Shown here: one piece after another, positions 45,900-64,000 of the stretch
Layout of the letters: each line of letters starts with the position of its first letter
How positions within the stretch are numbered: position 1 is the stretch's first letter
Assembly (NCBI GenBank): GCA_019009955.1
Contig: CM032228.1
Coordinates: forward strand, 133,190,501-133,254,500
Reading direction: 5' to 3'
Length of the DNA stretch: 64,000 nucleotides
Source: Riptortus pedestris
Taxonomy: Eukaryota > Arthropoda > Insecta > Hemiptera > Alydidae
Translations under genes and position numbers: made by a program
Notes under the pieces: model-generated
The model's input: the letters and a program-made list of their open reading frames with translations, nothing else
Databases searched by the model: none
What the model was told of the DNA's origin: nothing

Positions 45900-47933
45900 A
45901 AATCATAATAATTGATTGCATTTGTTATTATAAACTATGTGAGAATAAAAATTAATAAAAAACAAGTCAAGTTAAATGTCCCTTCATTGCAATATTTTAT
46001 ATATTAAATAATTAACCTTCAAGTGAGATCTCTATTAACACATCACATGCTCGGAGTGGATACTGTAGAAGGTTTGAGAATGAATATTATTAATCTACTA
46101 ATGGTTGCTATGAAAATGTAGCACTAAATTGTATTATTTAATGTTTTACACCATATAAAATGACACCTTGCTACATTACATCATCTCATTTAGTGGAAGA
46201 GCCAACAAAACCTCATCAGTCCAAGATGACTATAATGCAATTATTACAAAGACATATGAGAAATGACTAAGTATTGCACAAGGTAAAGGGTAAGAATAAT
46301 AATAAATAACAACAATTAAAGATACTGCTTTTTAATGTAAAAAGTTGAAGAAAAACTCTATTAACAAATAACAGGACAATATGAGAATTAAACACTAGTG
46401 TAATAATTTAATCAGTTGTATAGACATTTATAATACACTGAAATTATGATTGTAAAATATAAAATAGAGATAATATGTTCCAGCTGTAAAAAAATCCCTG
46501 ATTTGTGACTGTAGATTATTGTAGTACTTCACAAAAATATAACTTTATTGGCATCACGTTGATACTATATTATTAATAATAGCATATCTGCTTTCATAAT
46601 AATAGTTACAGTCTTAACAAACAGTGATAAAATTCTCTTCTACTGTATAATTGTTTAAATAATCATAAATCAAAATTCAGAAGAAGTTATTATCTTTTCT
46701 AAGTCAATTTGACAATTTTTTTAATACACAGACAATCTGATTCTATGCTTCAAAGAACAAAAAAAGTTAAAATAAAAAAATATTCTTATATTTATCCCAT
46801 TACTATTACAATTTTAAAATAGCTTTCTTTAATTTAACAAATATACTATTCAATATTATAAAACTGGTATGGGTAAGATGTAGTTACCTCTATCCATTGA
46901 AATAATAATGAGATCTTTGGAGCAAAGAACCAGATGTGTTTTTATAAAGAAATGATATTTACAATTTTCAAAACGTAGTTACACTTTTATTTTTAATAAA
47001 TTTCTTTTTTACCTGTGATCATAGCAATACTCTTATAAATATTAAGCTCTCAATTTTTACAAACAATATTTAAAATAAAAAATACTGGATTAGCCATTTT
47101 GCAGAATGAAAAATGAAAAATCCAATTTCACATTTCGATAAGTCTGTAACCCTAGATAGATGCAGATCCATAAACGATATCTCAACAAGCTTGTCAATAC
47201 AAGCTTATGTTAACAACAACAAAATAGAACACATTTTAAATAAAGTCTGTTGTCTACAACATTACATTAACTTTGTGCATGCTTCAGAGGACTTGGTATA
47301 AAATAATTCTATGACTCTAGATGAATCGATATAAAATAAAATATAATTTCATGCACAAATATAATGAATGTTACCATAAACCTTCTCTTAAGCACCTTCT
47401 AGTATTAATCATAAAATAAAAACTATAAATATGTACAAAGCTAATAAACAAATTCTTAGTGCTTATATAACAATAAAATCTAACACATGAGAAATATTGC
47501 CAAATCTATATGCCTATTATACATTATTATTCTGCATTAAGTAGACATTTAAAATTCATATTTTTCATTTATACAAAGGAACCGAAATAAAACATAGTCT
47601 TTCCACTTTTGTTCAGGAATAGGTAGATTTATAACAACTGCGACGTATCGACGAATAAAAAATAAAATAAAAATAAAAATTCCGAAACATAAAATATAAA
47701 TATATAAAAAACTCCTATACAATGCTTCCTTTCATTTTTCAGATAATACACAATTTATAGAAGTCTTTATTTCTGTACAAACGCTGAACACATCACTTGA
47801 CTCATATTTAGAGACTGAGATAAAACGATCACATATTTGAAGGGATTCACCCTCGAGATTCAGAAGGACGCTAGCTACTGCTGGCACTTCCACTGCTGAC
47901 CGGCCTCGATCATTTCTTTGACTTAGAGCGAGG
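45900..47933 (-). other. Possible long groucho 3' UTR
   Basis: About 2 kb of AT-rich sequence downstream of the groucho stop contains no repeat family seen elsewhere in the window and no coding sequence. Several AATAAA hexamers occur on the - strand, none clearly better than the others. Assignment as UTR is inference from position and lack of repeats. Confidence 0.3.
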
Positions 47934-63214
<15,281 letters not shown>

Positions 63215-64000
63215 CTGCAACACATACAAATACATTCTGTCATAAGTTTAAAAATTTAAAACAAAATACAATCATATTTTATCAAGCGTACTTTTTATGC
63301 TCGAGACCACTTATCCTATACTAATTGCCAAATGGATAGGTGCTGTAAATATGGATTAATCGGCAAGTTGTAATAATCCTAATTATATTTGAATGTTATA
63401 TGATATTTAAATTTGTTCTTTTTTGTTTTTTAGACATATTGTGAACCTATTGACAATGATAACATGCCAACGAGTCTCATAGCTCATAATATATACACAC
63501 TAGTACATAAGCTAATATTCACACTAGTACATAATGTATAAAGTTGAAACTATGATTTTTTAAGAATAACAAAATAATATTGTTAATATAACATTTGTCT
63601 GTGAAACGCATACTAACGGGAATTTAAATGATCTTGTATTATAACTCTTCTCTCAACCTCCCTTTCTCCATGTCCGATTTCTGTATTACGCCCATAACGT
63701 TTGAGCTAACATGAAGCGGTTAAATGTCCAGATAACTAATGAAGAGTTGGAATGTATTAATACATACACAATTTTGTGAATTTCGTATTCGTTACAAATT
63801 TATAGTTGTGACAGACAGATACAGCCAAGAAACCATGTGTCATTGTCAGAGACATGGATCTTCAAAAGGAAGTAAATATAAAAACATGTTGGAATTAAAG
63901 AGGAGACAGACATCATAATCTGATACTGAAGCACAAACTTTAGTTGTGGATTTCACTAAATCATTTGAAACCTGCATCCTTTGTAAATTTGGAAATCGTA

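Overview
This is a stretch of animal nuclear DNA, very AT-rich and intron-rich. It carries the 3' halves of two conserved single-copy genes that face each other tail to tail. On the + strand are the last five coding exons of NCBP1, the large (80 kDa) subunit of the nuclear cap-binding complex, at 29393-38940. On the - strand are the last eleven coding exons of groucho/TLE, the WD40 transcriptional corepressor, at 63214-47934. All introns seen are GT-AG, the reading frames join exactly across every junction, and both genes end at the family's usual C-terminus. The groucho protein reads closest to arthropod Groucho, for example FAACGKWF in the sixth WD blade. I therefore suggest an arthropod, possibly a non-insect lineage with large introns. 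This is an inference from remembered sequences, not a search.

Layout. 1-29392 shows no recognisable gene, only a dense mosaic of transposable-element remnants: Helitron-like copies, a hairpin-ended repeat called family B here, tRNA-derived SINEs, a foldback hairpin and long (TA)n tracts. Upstream NCBP1 exons were not found there. 29393-38940 is the NCBP1 3' half; its introns hold a 1.2-kb mariner with perfect 35-bp terminal repeats and a broken transposase (32491-33707), several SINEs and a family B copy. 38941-47933 lies between the two stop codons. It holds a Penelope-like tail, decayed intronless coding sequence (42.4-44.9 kb, including a recognisable UBR-type ubiquitin-ligase fragment), a piggyBac-like MITE, and probably a long groucho 3' UTR. 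47934-63214 is groucho, with a 7-kb intron between the first two exons present. The remainder to 64000 is groucho intron.

How the parts relate. The two host genes have unrelated roles (cap binding and RNA export; Wnt/Notch/Hairy-linked repression) and share only their convergent 3' ends. The more unusual content is the repeat landscape. Family B copies carry both a (C)n tract and a (TA)n tract at fixed internal positions, so the element spreads microsatellites. A Helitron-like element sits inside (TA)n tracts, next to a family B arm in one case. Two family B insertions can be compared with uninterrupted copies of their target sequence inside this window, which fixes the ends of the element. 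No tRNA gene, rRNA gene, CRISPR array or virus was seen.
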